A stretch of 64,000 nucleotides of DNA from Calliopsis andreniformis (GCF_051401765.1 NW_027480464.1:1364001-1428000), one strand, 5' to 3'; positions 40,201-54,800 are shown, numbered from the stretch's first letter. Numbers and translations: made by a program. The notes: generated from the letters alone by a model not told the origin.

Positions 40201-43200
40201 CTGCAATCTTCCAACCTGTATCCACAAACATCAATTTTCACCACTCAACACTCAGCACTCATTCCTCAATGTTCAATCCTCAACCCTCAACTCTCAATAT
40301 TCGATCCTCAATACTGAATCTTCAGTCCACAATCCTCAATCCTCAATCCTCAATCCTCAGTCCTCAACCCTCATTCTTCAATCCTCAATACCCAATACTC
40401 AATCTTCAATCATCAATCCTCAATCCTCAATTCTCAATCCTCAATCCTCTATCCTCAATCTTCAGACCTCAAACATGAATATCCAACCCTCAGTCCTCGT
40501 CCTCAATCCATAAACCTCAATCCTCAATCCTCAATCTTCAATCATCAATATTCAATCTTCAATCCTCAATCCTCAATCCTCAATCCTCAATCCTCAATCC
40601 TCAATCTTCAATCCTCAATACTCAATCTTCAATCCTCAATCCTCAATACTCAATCCTCAATCCTCAATGCCCAATCCTCAATCTTCAATCCTCAATCCTC
40701 AATCCTCAGTTCGCAATCCTCAATCCTCAATCCTCAATGTTCAATCCTCAACACCCAATCCTCAATATTCAATCCTCAATCCTCAATCCTCAATCCTCAA
40801 TCCTCAATCCTCAATCCTCTGTCCTCCAACCTCAATCCTGAATCCTCAATACTGAATCCTCAATCTTCAGCCCTCTGTCCTCAACAATCAGTTGTCAAAC
40901 CTCAATCCTCAATAGAATGTCGTCAATTCACAGTTTTCAATACTCAATACTGAATTTGCAATCTTCAAATCTCTATCCACCAACATCAATTCTCATCGCT
41001 CAACCCTCAACACTCAGTCCCCAATACTCAATATTCAATCCTCAATCCTCAATCCTCAAGCCACAATCCTCAACCTTCAATCCTCAATACTCAATCTTCA
41101 ATCCTCAATCCTCAATCCTCAATCCTCGATTCTCAATCCTCGATCGCCAATCATCAATCCTCAATACTCAATCTTCAATCCTTAATCCTCAATACTCAAT
41201 CCTCAGTCCTCATTCTTCAATCCTCAATCTTCAATCATCAATACTCAATCTTCAATCCTCAAACCTCAATCTTCAATCCTCAATCCTCAATTCTCACTCC
41301 TCAACACTCAATCCTCAATCGTCAATTCTCAATCCCCAATCCTCTATCTTCAATCCTCAATCCTCAATCCTCAATCCTCAACCCTCAATCTTCAATCCTC
41401 AATACTCCATCTTCAATCCTCAATCCTCTATCCTCAATCCTCAATGCTCAATCCTCAATCCTCAATCCTCAACCCTCAATCTTCAATCCTCAATACTCAA
41501 TCTGCAATCCTCAACCATCAGTCCTCAATCCGCAATCCTCATTGTTCAATCCTCAATACCCAATCCTCAATCTTCAATCCTCAATCCTCAATCCTCATTC
41601 TTCAATCCTCAATACACAATCCTCAATCTTCAATCCTCAATCCTCGATCCTCAATTCTCAATCCTCAATCCTCAATCCTCAATCCGCAGACCTCAAACAT
41701 CAATACTCAACCCTCAGTCCTCGTCCTCAATCCACAACAATCATTTATCAATCCTCATTCTTCAATCATCAATATTCAATCTTCAGTCCCCAATCCTCAA
41801 TCCTCAATCCTCAATACTCAATCCTCAATGTTCAATCCGCAATACCCAATCCTCAATATTCAATCCTCAATCCTCAATCCTCAATCCTCAATCCTCAATA
41901 CTCAATCCTCAATCCTCAGTCCTGAAACCTCAAACATCAGCCTTGAATCCTCAATACTCAATCTTCAAACCTCCGTCCTCAATCCTCAACCCTCAATCCT
42001 CAATCCTCAATCGTCAGGCTTCAATCCTCAATACTCAATTTCAATCCTCAATCCTCAAACCTCATTCCTCAATCCTCAATCTTCAATCCTCAATACCCAA
42101 TCCTCAATCTTCAATCCTCATTCCTCAATCCTCAATACTCAATCCTCAATCCTCAGTCCTCAGTCCTCAAATCTCAATCCTCAACCCTCAGCCCTCAACC
42201 TCAATCCTCAATCCTCAATCTTCAACCCTCAATCCTCAATCCTCACTCCTCAATCCTCATTCTTCAATCCTCAATACCCAATCCTCAATCTTCAACCCTC
42301 AATCCTCAATCCTCAATTCTCAATCCTCAATCCTCAGTCCTCAGACATCAAACCTCAATCCCCAACCCTCAGCCCACATCCTCATTCCTCAATCGTCAAT
42401 CGTCAATCCTCAATCCTCAATCCTCAACCCTCAATCCTCAATGTTGAATCCTCAATACCCAATCCTCAGTCTTCAATCCTCAATCCTCAATTCTCAATCC
42501 TCAATCCTCAATCTTCAATCCTCAATCCTCTGTCCTCAAACCTCAATTCTGAATCCTCAACCCTGAATCCTCAATCTTCAGCCCTCAGTCCTCAACAATC
42601 AGTTGTCATTCCTCAATCCTCAATAGAATATCCTCAATTCACAGCTTTCAATACACAATACTCAATCTGCAATCTTCCAACGTGTATCCACAAACATCAA
42701 TTTTCACTACTCGACCATCAGCACTCATTCCTCAATGTTCAATCCTCAATCCTCTACTCTCAATCTTCGATCCTCAATACTGAATCTTCAATCCTCAACC
42801 CTCAATCCTCAACCCTCATTCTTCAATCCTCAATACCCAAACCTCAATCTTCAATCCTCAATCCTCAGTCCTCAATTCTCAATCCTCAATCCTCAATCCT
42901 CAATCCTCAGACCGCAAACATCAATATTCAACCCTCAGTCCTCGTCCTCAATCCACAAACCTCAATCCTCAATCCTCAATATTCAATCATCAATATTCAA
43001 CCTACAATCCTCAATCCTCAATCGTCAATCCTCAATCCTCAATCCTCAATCTTCAATTCTCAATACTCAATCTTCAATCCTCAATCCTCAATACTCAATC
43101 CTCAACACCCAATTCTCAATCTTGAATCCTCAATCCTCAATCCTCAATTTTCAATCCTCAATCCTCAATCCTCAGACCTCAAACATCAATACTCAAGCCT

Positions 43201-44130
43201 CAGTCCTCCTCCTCAATCCAGAAACCTCAATCCCCGACCCTCAATATTCAATCATTAATATTCAATCTTCAATCCTCAATCCTCAATCCTCAATACTCAA
43301 TCCTCAATCCTCAATCCTCAATCCTCAACACTCAACCATCAATCCTCAATTCTCAATACTCAATAGAATATCCTGAATTCTCAGGGTTCAATACTCAAAC
43401 CTCAACACTCAACCCTCAATCCTCAATCCACAATCCTCAATCCTCATTCTTCAATCCTCAACACCCAAACCTCAATCATCAATCCTCAATCCTCAATCCT
43501 CAATTCTCAATCCTCAAACCTCAATCCTCAGACCTCAAACATCAATACTCAACCCTCAGTCCTCGTCCTCAATCCACAACACTCAATCCTCGATCCTCAA
43601 TCTTCAATCATCAATATTCAATCTTCAATCCTCAATCCTCAATCCACAATACTCAAATCTCAATCCCCAATACTCAACTATCAATCCTCAGTTCTCAATA
43701 CTCAATAGAATATCCTGAATTCTCAGGATTCAGTACTCAAACCTCAACCCACAACCCTCAACCCTCATCCTCAATCCTCAATCCTCAATCCTCAATACTC
43801 AATCTTGAATCCTCAATACTCAATCTTCCATAATCAATCCTCAATTCTCAATCCTCAATACGCAATCCTCAATCGTCGATCCTCAATCCCCAACCCTCAA
43901 TCTTCAATACTCAATCCTCAATCCTCAATCCTCAATCCTCAATCCTCAATCCTCAATCTTCAATCCTCAATTCTCAATCTTCAATCCTCAATCCTCAATC
44001 CTCAATCCTCAATCCTCAATCCTCAATCCTCAATCTTCAATCATCAATACTCAGTCTTCAATCCTCAATCCTCAATCCTCAATCCTCAATCCTCATTCTT
44101 CAATCCTCAATACACAATCCTCAATCTTCA
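37250..44130. repeat. Block Y, copy 2 (6.9 kb)
   Basis: Copy of 22760-29640 at offset 14,489 bp with cassettes at 37396 A, 38885 D, 39833 B, 40155 D, 40910 A and 42621 D, and hairpins at 43372-43385 and 43712-43729. Its right part overlaps the first unit of the 2017-bp tandem duplication, so that duplication arose in, or after, this copy only. Confidence 0.93.
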
Positions 44131-44547
44131 ATCCTCAATCCTCGATCCTCAATTCTCAATCCTCAATCCTCAATCCTCAATCCTCAGACCTCAAACATCA
44201 ATACTCAACCCTCAGACCTCGTCCTCAATCCACAACAATCAATTATCAATCCTCATTCTTCAATCATCAATATTCAATCTTCAGTCCCCAATCCTCAATC
44301 CTCAATCCTCAATACTCAATCCTCAATGCTCAATCCGCAATACCCAATCCTCAATATTCAATCCTCAATCCTCAATCCTCAATCCTCAATCCTCAATACT
44401 CAATCCTCAATCCTCAGTTCTCAAACCTCAAACATCAGCCTTGAATCCTCAATACTCAATCTTCAAACCTCCGTTCTCAATCCTCAACCCTCAATCCTCA
44501 ATCCTCAATCGTCAGGCTTCGATCCTCAATACTCAATTTCAATCCTC
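42531..44547. repeat. 2017-bp tandem duplication, unit 1
   Basis: The phrase TGTCCTCAAACC at 42531 recurs at 44548. The subtype D cassette (42621 and 44638) and both hairpins (43372/45389, 43712/45729) keep the same 2017-bp spacing. The unit ends in TCAATTTCAATCC just before 44548. Confidence 0.93.
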
Positions 44548-46564
44548 TGTCCTCAAACCTCAATTCTGAATCCTCAACCCTGAATCCTCAATCTTCAGCC
44601 CTCAGTCCTCAACAATCAGTTGTCATTCCTCAATCCTCAATAGAATATCCTCAATTCACAGCTTTCAATACTCAATACTCAATCTGCAATCTTCCAACGT
44701 GTATCCACAAACATCAATTTTCACTACTCGACCATCAGCACTCATTCCTCAATGTTCAATCCTCAATCCTCTACTCTCAATCTTCGATCCTCAATACTGA
44801 ATCTTCAATCCTCAACCCTCAATCCTCAACCCTCATTCTTCAATCCTCAATACCCAAACCTCAATCTTCAATCCTCAATCCTCAGTCCTCAATTCTCAAT
44901 CCTCAATCCTCAATCCTCAATCCTCAGACCGCAAACATCAATATTCAACCCTCAGTCCTCGTCCTCAATCCACAAACCTCAATCCTCAATCCTCAATATT
45001 CAATCATCAATATTCAACCTACAATCCTCAATCCTCAATCGTCAATCCTCAATCCTCAATCCTCAATCTTCAATTCTCAATACTCAATCTTCAATCCTCA
45101 ATCCTCAATACTCAATCCTCAACACCCAATTCTCAATCTTGAATCCTCAATCCTCAATCCTCAATTTTCAATCCTCAATCCTCAATCCTCAGACCTCAAA
45201 CATCAATACTCAAGCCTCAGTCCTCCTCCTCAATCCAGAAACCTCAATCCCCGACCCTCAATATTCAATCATTAATATTCAATCTTCAATCCTCAATCCT
45301 CAATCCTCAATACTCAATCCTCAATCCTCAATCCTCAATCCTCAACACTCAACCATCAATCCTCAATTCTCAATACTCAATAGAATATCCTGAATTCTCA
45401 GGGTTCAATACTCAAACCTCAACACTCAACCCTCAATCCTCAATCCACAATCCTCAATCCTCATTCTTCAATCCTCAACACCCAAACCTCAATCATCAAT
45501 CCTCAATCCTCAATCCTCAATTCTCAATCCTCAAACCTCAATCCTCAGACCTCAAACATCAATACTCAACCCTCAGTCCTCGTCCTCAATCCACAACACT
45601 CAATCCTCGATCCTCAATCTTCAATCATCAATATTCAATCTTCAATCCTCAATCCTCAATCCACAATACTCAAATCTCAATCCCCAATACTCAACTATCA
45701 ATCCTCAGTTCTCAATACTCAATAGAATATCCTGAATTCTCAGGATTCAGTACTCAAACCACAACCCACAACCCTCAACCCTCATCCTCAATCCTCAATC
45801 CTCAATCCTCAATACTCAATCTTGAATCCTCAATACTCAATCTTCCATAATCAATCCTCAATTCTCAATCCTCAATACGCAATCCTCAATCGTCGATCCT
45901 CAATCCCCAACCCTCAATCTTCAATACTCAATCCTCAATCCTCAATCCTCAATCCTCAATCCTCAATCCTCAATCTTCAATCCTCAATTCTCAATCTTCA
46001 ATCCTCAATCCTCAATCCTCAATCCTCAATCCTCAATCCTCAATCCTCAATCTTCAATCATCAATACTCAGTCTTCAATCCTCAATCCTCAATCCTCAAT
46101 CCTCAATCCTCATTCTTCAATCCTCAATACACAATCCTCAATCTTCAATCCTCAATCCTCGATCCTCAATTCTCAATCCTCAATCCTCAATCCTCAATCC
46201 TCAGACCTCAAACATCAATACTCAACCCTCAGACCTCGTCCTCAATCCACAACAATCAATTATCAATCCTCATTCTTCAATCATCAATATTCAATCTTCA
46301 GTCCCCAATCCTCAATCCTCAATCCTCAATACTCAATCCTCAATGCTCAATCCGCAATACCCAATCCTCAATATTCAATCCTCAATCCTCAATCCTCAAT
46401 CCTCAATCCTCAATACTCAATCCTCAATCCTCAGTTCTCAAACCTCAAACATCAGCCTTGAATCCTCAATACTCAATCTTCAAACCTCCGTTCTCAATCC
46501 TCAACCCTCAATCCTCAATCCTCAATCGTCAGGCTTCGATCCTCAATACTCAATTTCAATCCTC
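44548..46564. repeat. 2017-bp tandem duplication, unit 2
   Basis: Nearly exact second copy; a visible difference is ACTCAAACCTCAACCC in unit 1 against ACTCAAACCACAACCC here near 45757. After the closing TCAATTTCAATCC near 46555 the array continues with different sequence. Confidence 0.92.
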
Positions 46565-48889
46565 AATACTCAATCCTCATTCCTCAATCCTCATTCTTCA
46601 ATCCTCAATTTTCAATCCTCAATCCTCAATCCTCAGACCTCAAACATCAATACTCAACCCTCAGTCCTCGTCCTCAATCCAGAAACCTCAATCCCCGACC
46701 CTCAATATTCAATCATTAATATTCAATCTTCAATCCTCAATCGTCAGGCTTCGATCCTCAATACTCAATTTCAATCCTCAATCCTCAATCCTCATTCCTC
46801 AATCCTCATTCTTCAATCCTCAATACCCAATCCTCAATCTTCAATCCTCATTCCTCAGTCCTCAATACTCAATCCTCAATCCTCAGTCCTCAGTCCTCAA
46901 ATCTCAATCCTCAACCCTCAGCCCTCATCCTCAATCCTCAATCCTCAATCTTCAACCCTCAATCCTCAATCATCAATCCTCAATCCTCAATCGGCAGTCT
47001 TCAATCATCAATACTCAATCTTCAATCGTCAATCCTCAATCCTCAATCCTCAATTCTCAGTTCTCAGCCCTCAAACCTCAATCCTCAACCCTCGGACCTC
47101 ATCCTCAATCCTCAATTATCAACCCTCAACCCTCAATCTTCAATCCTCAGCAATCAATCTTCAATCCTCAATCCTCAATTCTCAATTATCAATCCTCAAT
47201 CCTCAATACTCAACCCTCAATCCTCACTCCTCAGTCCTCAAACCTCAATCCTCAACCCTCAGCCCTCACCCTCAATCCTCAATCCTAAATTCTCAATTCT
47301 CAAAACTCAAACCTCAATCCTCGACCGTCAGTCCTCGTCCTCAATCCTCAATCCTCAATACTCAATCCTCAATCTTCAATCCTCAATACTCAATATTCAA
47401 CCCTCAATCCTCAATCCTCAATCCTCAATCTTCAATCCTCAATCCTCAGTCCTCAATCCTCAATCCTCAATCCTCAGTCCTCAAAACTCAAAGCTGAATC
47501 CTCAATCCTGAATCCTCAACCTTCAGAACTCAGTTCTCAACAATCAGTTGTCAATTCTCAATCCTCAATAGAATATAATCAATTCACAGTTTTCAATACT
47601 CAATACTCAATCTGCAATCTTCAAATCTCTATCCACAAACATTAATTCTCATCATTCAACCCTCAGCACGCAGTCCCCAATCCTCAATCTTCAACAGTCA
47701 ATCCTCAATCCTCAATCCTCAATATTCAATCCTCAATACCCAATCCTCAGTCTTCAATCCTCAATCCTCAATCTTCAATCCTCAATCCTCAGTCATCAAA
47801 CCTCAATTCTGAATCCTCAATCCTGAATCCTCAATCTTCAGCCCTCAGTACTCAACAATCAGCTGTCATTCCTCGATCCTCAATAGAATATCCTCAATTC
47901 ACAGCTTTCAGTACTCAATACTCAATCTGCAATCTTCAAACCTGTATCCACAAACATCAATTTTCACCACTCAACACTCAGCAGTCATTCCTCAATGTTC
48001 AATCCTCAATCCTCAATCCTCAGTTCGCAATCCTCAATCCTTAATCCTCAATGTTCAATCCTCAACACCCAATCCTCAATATTCAATCCTCAATCCTCAA
48101 TCCTCAATCCTCAATCCTCAATCCTCAATCCTCTGTCCTCCAACCTCAATCCTGAATCCTCAATACTGAATCCTCAATCTTCAGCCCTCAGTCCTCAACA
48201 ATCAGTTGTCAAACCTCAATCCTCAATAGAATGTCGTTAATTCACAGTTTTCAATACTCAATACTGAACTTGCAATCTTCAAATCTCTATCCACAAACAT
48301 CAATTCTCATCGCTCAACCCTCAGCACTCAGTCCCCAATACTCAATATTCAATCCTCAATCCTCAATCCTCAATCCACAATCCTCAACCTTCAATCCTCA
48401 ATACTCAATCTTCAATCCTCAATCCTCAATCCTCAATCCTCGATTCTCAATCCTCGATCGCCAATCATCAATCCTCAATACTCAATCTTCAATCCTTAAT
48501 CCTCAATCCTCAATCCTCAGACCTCATTCTTCAATCCTCAATCTTCAATCATCAATACTCAATCTTCAATCCTCAAACCTCAATCTTCAATCCTCAATCC
48601 TCAATTCTCACTCCTCAACACTCAATCCTCAATCGTCAATTCTCAATCCCCAATCCTCTATCTTCAATCCTCAATCCTCAATCCTCAATCCTCAACCCTC
48701 AATCTTGAATCCTCAATACTCCATCTTCAATCCTCAATCCTCTATCCTCAATCCTCAATGCTCAATCCTCAATCCTCAATCCTCAACCCTCAATCTTCAA
48801 TCCTCAATACTCAATCTGCAATCCTCAACCATCAGTCCTCAATCCGCAATCCTCATTGTTCAATCCTCAATACCCAATCCTCAATCTTC
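46565..48889. repeat. Junction stretch with B, D and A cassettes
   Basis: Contains cassettes in the order B (47566), D (47881), A (48224). The A copy has a private change making GAATGTCGTTAA instead of GAATGTCGTCAA. Sequence from about 46.74 to 47.5 kb resembles 24.6-25.3 and 39.1-39.8 kb. From about 47.5 to 48.9 kb it resembles 30.8-32.2 and 50.1-51.4 kb. Confidence 0.82.
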
Positions 48890-51800
48890 AATCCTCAATC
48901 CTCAATCCTCAATCCTCAATCCTCAATCTTCAATCCTCAACACCCAATCCTCAATCTCTCAATACTCAATCCTCAATCCTCAGAACTCAATCCTCAATCT
49001 TCAATCCGCAATACTCAATCTTCAATCCTCAATCCTCAATCCTCAATCCTCAATAGTCATTCTTCAATCCTCAACACCCAATCCACAATCTTCAATCATC
49101 AATCCTCAATCCTCAATTCTCAACCTTCAATCCTCAATCCTCAGACCTCAAACATCAATACTCAACCCTCAGTCCTCGTCCTCAATCCACAACCCTCAAT
49201 CCTCGATCCTCAATCTTCAATCATCAATATTCAGCCTTCAATCCTCAATCCTCAATCCTCAATACACAATCCTCAATCCACAATCCTCAATCCTCAATAC
49301 TCAACCATCAATCCTCAATTCTCAATACTCAATAGAATACCCTGAACTCTCAGGATTCAATACACAAACCTCAACACTCAACCCTCAATCCTCAATCCTC
49401 AATCCTCAATCCTCAATCTTCAATCCGCAATCCTCAATCCTCAATACTCAACCATCAATCCTCAATTCTCAATACTCAATAGAATACCCTGAACTCTCAG
49501 GATTCAATACACAAACCTCAACACTCAACCCTCAATCCTCAATCCTCAATCCTCAATTCTCAACCTTCAATCCTCAATCCTCAGTCCTCAAACATCAATA
49601 CTCAACCCTCAGTCCTCGTCCTCAATCCACAACCCTCAAACCTCAGCCCTCATCCTCAATCCTCAATATTCAGTCTTCAATCCTCAATCCTCAATCCTCA
49701 ATACTCAATCCTCAATCCTCAACCCTCAATCCTTAGTCCTCAGTTCTCAAACCTCAAACATCAGCCTTGAATCCTCAATACTCAATCTTCAAGCCTCCGT
49801 TCTCAATCCTCAACCCTCAATCCTCAATCCTCAATCGTCAGGCTTCGATCCTCAATACTCAATTTCAATCCTCAATCCTCAATCCTCATTCCTCAATACT
49901 CATTCTTCAATCCTCAATACCCAATCCTCAATCTTCAATCCTCATTCCTCAATCCTCAATACTCAATCCTCAATCCTCAGTCCTCAATCCTCAATCCTCA
50001 ATCCTCGGTCCTCAAAACTCAAAGCTGAATCCTCAATCCTGAATCCTCAACCTTACGGAACTCAGTTCTCAACAATCAGTTGTCAATTCTCAATCCTCAA
50101 TAGAATATAATCAATTCACAGTTTTCAATACTCAATACTCAATCTGCAATCTTCAAATCTCTATCCACAAACATTAATTCTCATCATTCAACCCTCAGCA
50201 CTCAGTCCCCAATCCTCAATCTTCAACAGTCAATCCTCAATCCTCAATCCTCTATACCCAATCCTCAGTCTTCAATCCTCAATCCTCAATCCTCAATCTT
50301 CAAACCTCAATCCTCAGTCATCAAACCTCAATTCTGAATCCTCAATCCTGAATCCTCAATCTTCAGCCCTCAGTACTCAACAATCAGCTGTCATTCCTCG
50401 ATCCTCAATAGAATATCCTCAATTCACAGCTTTCAGTACTCAATACTCAATCTGCAATCTTCCAACCTGTATCCACAAACATCAATTTTCACCACTCAAC
50501 ACTCAGCAGTCATTCCTCAATGTTCAATCCTCAATCCTCAATCCTCAGTTCGCAATCCTCAATCCTCAATCCTCAATGTTCAATCCTCAACACCCAATCC
50601 TCAATATTCAATCCTCAATCCTCAATCCTCAATCCTCAATCCTCAATCCTCAATCCTCTGTCCTCCAACCTCAATCCTGAATCCTCAATACTGAATCCTC
50701 AATCTTCAGCCCTCAGTCCTCAACAATCAGTTGTCAAACCTCAATCCTCAATAGAATGTCGTCAATTCACAGTTTTCAATACTCAATACAGAATTTGCAA
50801 TCTTCAAATCTCTATCCACAAACATCAATTCTCATCGCTCAACCCTCAACACTCAGTCCCCAATACTCAATATTCAATCCTCAATCCTCAATTCTCAATC
50901 CACAATCCTCAACCTTCAATCCTCAATACTCAATCTTCAATCCTCAATCCTCAATCCTCAATCCTCGATTCTCAATCCTCGATCGCCAATCATCAATCCT
51001 CAATACTCAATCTTCAATCCTTAATCCTCAATCCTCAATCCTCAGTCCTCATTCTTCAATCCTCAATCTTCAATCATCAATACTCAATCTTCAATCCTCA
51101 AACCTCAATCTTCAATCCTCAATCCTCAATTCTCACTCCTCAACACTCAATCCTCAATCGTCAATTCTCAATCCCCAATCCTCTATCTTCAATCCTCAAT
51201 CCTCAATCCTCAATCCTCAACCCTCAATCTTCAATCCTCAATACTCCATCTTCAATCCTCAATCCTCTATCCTCAATCCTCAATGCTCAATCCTCAATCC
51301 TCAATCCTCAACCCTCAATCTTCAATCCTCAACACTCAATCTGCAATCCTCAACCATCAGTCCTCAATCCGCAATCCTCATTGTTCAATCCTCAATACCC
51401 AATCCTCAATCTTCAATCCTCAATCCTCAATCCTCAATCCTCGATCCTCAATCTTCAATCCTCAACACCCAATCCTCAATCTCTCAATACTCAATCCTCA
51501 ATCCTCAGAACTCAATCCTCAATCTTCAATCCGCAATACTCAATCTTCAATCCTCAATCCTCAATCCTCAATCCTCAATAGTCATTCTTCAATCCTCAAC
51601 ACCCAATCCACAATCTTCAACCATCAATCCTCAAACCTCAATTCTCAACCTTCACTCCTCAATCCTCAGACCTCAAACATCAATACTCAATTCTCAATAC
51701 TCAATAGAATACCCTGAACTCTCAGGATTCAATACACAAACCTCAACACTCAACCCTCAATCCTCAATCCTCAATCCTCAATCCTCAATCTTCAATCCGC

Positions 51801-54800
51801 AATCCTCAATCCTCAATACTCAACCATCAATCCTCAATTCTCAATACTCAATAGAATACCCTGAACTCTCAGGATTCAATACACAAACCTCAACACTCAA
51901 CCCTCAATCCTCAATCCTCAATCCTCAGTTCTCAACCTTCAATCCTCAATCCTCAGTCCTCAAACATCAATACTCAACCCTCAGTCCTCGTCCTCAATCC
52001 ACAACCCTCAACCCTCAGCCCTCATCCTCAATCCTCAATATTCAGTCTTCAATCCTCAATCCTCAATCCTCAATACTCAATCCTCAATCCTCAACCCTCA
52101 ATCCTCAATCCTCTGTCCTCCAACCTCAATCCTGTATCCTCAATACTGAATCCTCAATCTTCAGCCCTCAGTCCTCAACAATCAGTTGTCAAACCTCAAT
52201 CCTCAATAGAGTGTCGTCAATTCACAGTTTTCAATACTCAATACTCAATCTGCAATCTTCAAATCTCTATACACAAACATCAATTCTCATCACTCAACCC
52301 TCAACACTCAGTCCCCAATACTCAATATTCAATCCTCAATCCTCAATCCTCAATCCACAATCCTCAACCTTCAATCCTCAATACTCAATCTTCAATCCTC
52401 AATCCTCAATCCTCAATCCTCGATTCTCAATCCTCGATCGCCAATCATCAATCCTCAATACTCAATCTTCAATCCTTAATCCTCAATCCTCAATCCTCAG
52501 TCCTCATTCTTCAATCCTCAATCTTCAATCGTCAATACTCAATCTTCAATCCTCAAACCTCAATCTTCAATCCTCAATCCTCAATTCTCACTCCTCAACA
52601 CTCAATCCTCAATCGTCAAATCTCAATCCCCAATCCTCAATCTTCAATCCTCAATCCACAATCCTCAATCCTCAACCCTCAATCTTCAATCCTCAATACT
52701 CCATCTTCAATCATCAATCCTCAATCCTCAATCCTCAATGCTCAATACCCAATCCTCAATCCTCAACCCTCAATCTTCAATCCTCAATCCTCAATCCTCA
52801 GAACTCAATCCTCAATACTCAACCCTCAGTCCTCGTCCTCAATCAACAAACCTCAATCCTCAATCCTCAATCTTCAATCATCAATATTCAACCTACAATA
52901 CTCAATCCTCAATCCTCAATCCTCAATCCTCAATCCTCAATCTTCAATCCTCAATACTCAATCTTCAATCCTCAACCATCAATCCTCATCCCTCAGCCCT
53001 CAGCCTCAATCCTCAATCCTCAGTCCTCAATCCTCAATCTTCAATCGTCAATCCTCAATCCTCAATTCTCAACACTCAATCCTCAATCCTCAGACCTCAA
53101 ACATCAATACTCAACCCTCAGTCCTCGTCCTCAATCCACAACCCTCAATCCTCGATCCTCAATCTTCAATCATCAATATTCAGTCTTCAATCCTCAATCC
53201 TCAATACTCAATCTGCAATCCTCAATCCTCAACCCTCAATCCTCAACCCTCATTCTTCAATCCTCAAACCTCAATCTTCAATCCTCAATCCTCAATTCTC
53301 ACTCCTCAACACTCAATCCTCAATCCTCAATCCTCAATTCTCAATCCTCAATCCTCAGTCCTCAGTCCTCAAACATCAATCCTCAACCCTCAGCCCTCAC
53401 TCTCAATCCTCAATCCTCAATCCTCAATCCTCAGTCCTCAAACCTCAATTCTGAATCCTCAATACTCAACCTTCAGTCCTCAATCCTCAGTCCTCAATAC
53501 TCAACTATCAGTCCTCAATTCTCAATACTCAATCCTCAATCCTCAATTTCCAATCCTCAATACTCAATCTTAAATCTTCAATCCTCGATCCTCAATCCTC
53601 AATAGTCATTCTTCAATCCTCAACACCCAATCCACAATCTTCAATCCTCAATCCTCAGACCGCAAACATCAATATTCAACCCTCAGTCCTCGTCCTCAAT
53701 CCACAAACCTCAATCCTCAATCCTCAATATTCAATCATCAATATTCAACCTACAATCCTCAATCCTCAATCGTCAATCCTCAATCCTCAGTCCTCAATCT
53801 TCAATTCTCAATACTCAATCTTCAATCCTCAATCCTCAATACTCAATCCTGAATCCTCATTCTTCAATCCTCAATACCCAATCGTCAATCTTCAATCCTC
53901 AATCCTCAATCTTCAATCTTCAACCCTCAATCCTCAATTCTCAATCCTCAATCCTCAGTCCTCAGACCTCAAACCTCAATCCTCAACCCTCAGCCCTCAT
54001 CCTCAATCCTCAATCCTCAATCTTCAATCCTCAATCCTCAATCCTCATGCCTCAATCCTCAATCCTCAATCCTCAGTCATCAAACCTCAATCCTGAATCC
54101 TCAATCCTGAATCCTCAATCTTCAGACCTCAGACCTGAACAATCAGACGTCAATCCTCAATCCCCAATAGGATATCATCAATTCACGGTTTTCAATACTC
54201 AATACTCAATCTGCAATCTTCAAATTTCTATCCACAAACATCAATTCCCATCACTCAACCCTCAACACTCAGTCCCCAATCCTCAACCTTCAATCCTCAA
54301 TCCTCAATACTCAACCCTCAATCCTCAACCTTCAATACTCAATACTCAATCTTCAATCCTCAATCCTCAGTCCTCAATACTCAATCCTCAATCCTCAATC
54401 TTCAATCCTCAATACTCAATCTTCAATCCTCAATCCTCTATCCTCAATCCTCAATGCTCAATCCTCAATCCTCAATCCTCAACCCTCAATCTTCAATCCT
54501 CAATACTCAATCTGCAATCCTCAACCATCAGTCCTCAATCCGCAATCATCATTGTTCAATCCTCAATACCCAATCCTCAATCTTCAATCCTCAATCCTCA
54601 ATCCTCAATCCTCAATCCTCAATCTTCAATCCTCAACACCCAATCCTCAATCTCTCAATACTCAATCCTCAATCCTCAGAACTCAATCCTCAATCTTCAA
54701 TCCGCAATACTCAATCTTCAATCCTCAATCCTCAATCCTCAATCCTCAATCCTCATTCTTCAATCCTCAACACCCAATTCACAATCTTCAATCATCAATC

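Noticed and set aside
50756..53605. 949-codon + strand open frame starting at a subtype A cassette (M-S-S-I-H-S-F...)
   Set aside because: The repeated M-S-S-I-H-S-F start is just the ATG in GAATGTCGTC of the cassette. Many copies start there because the cassette was duplicated, not because it is a conserved gene start.
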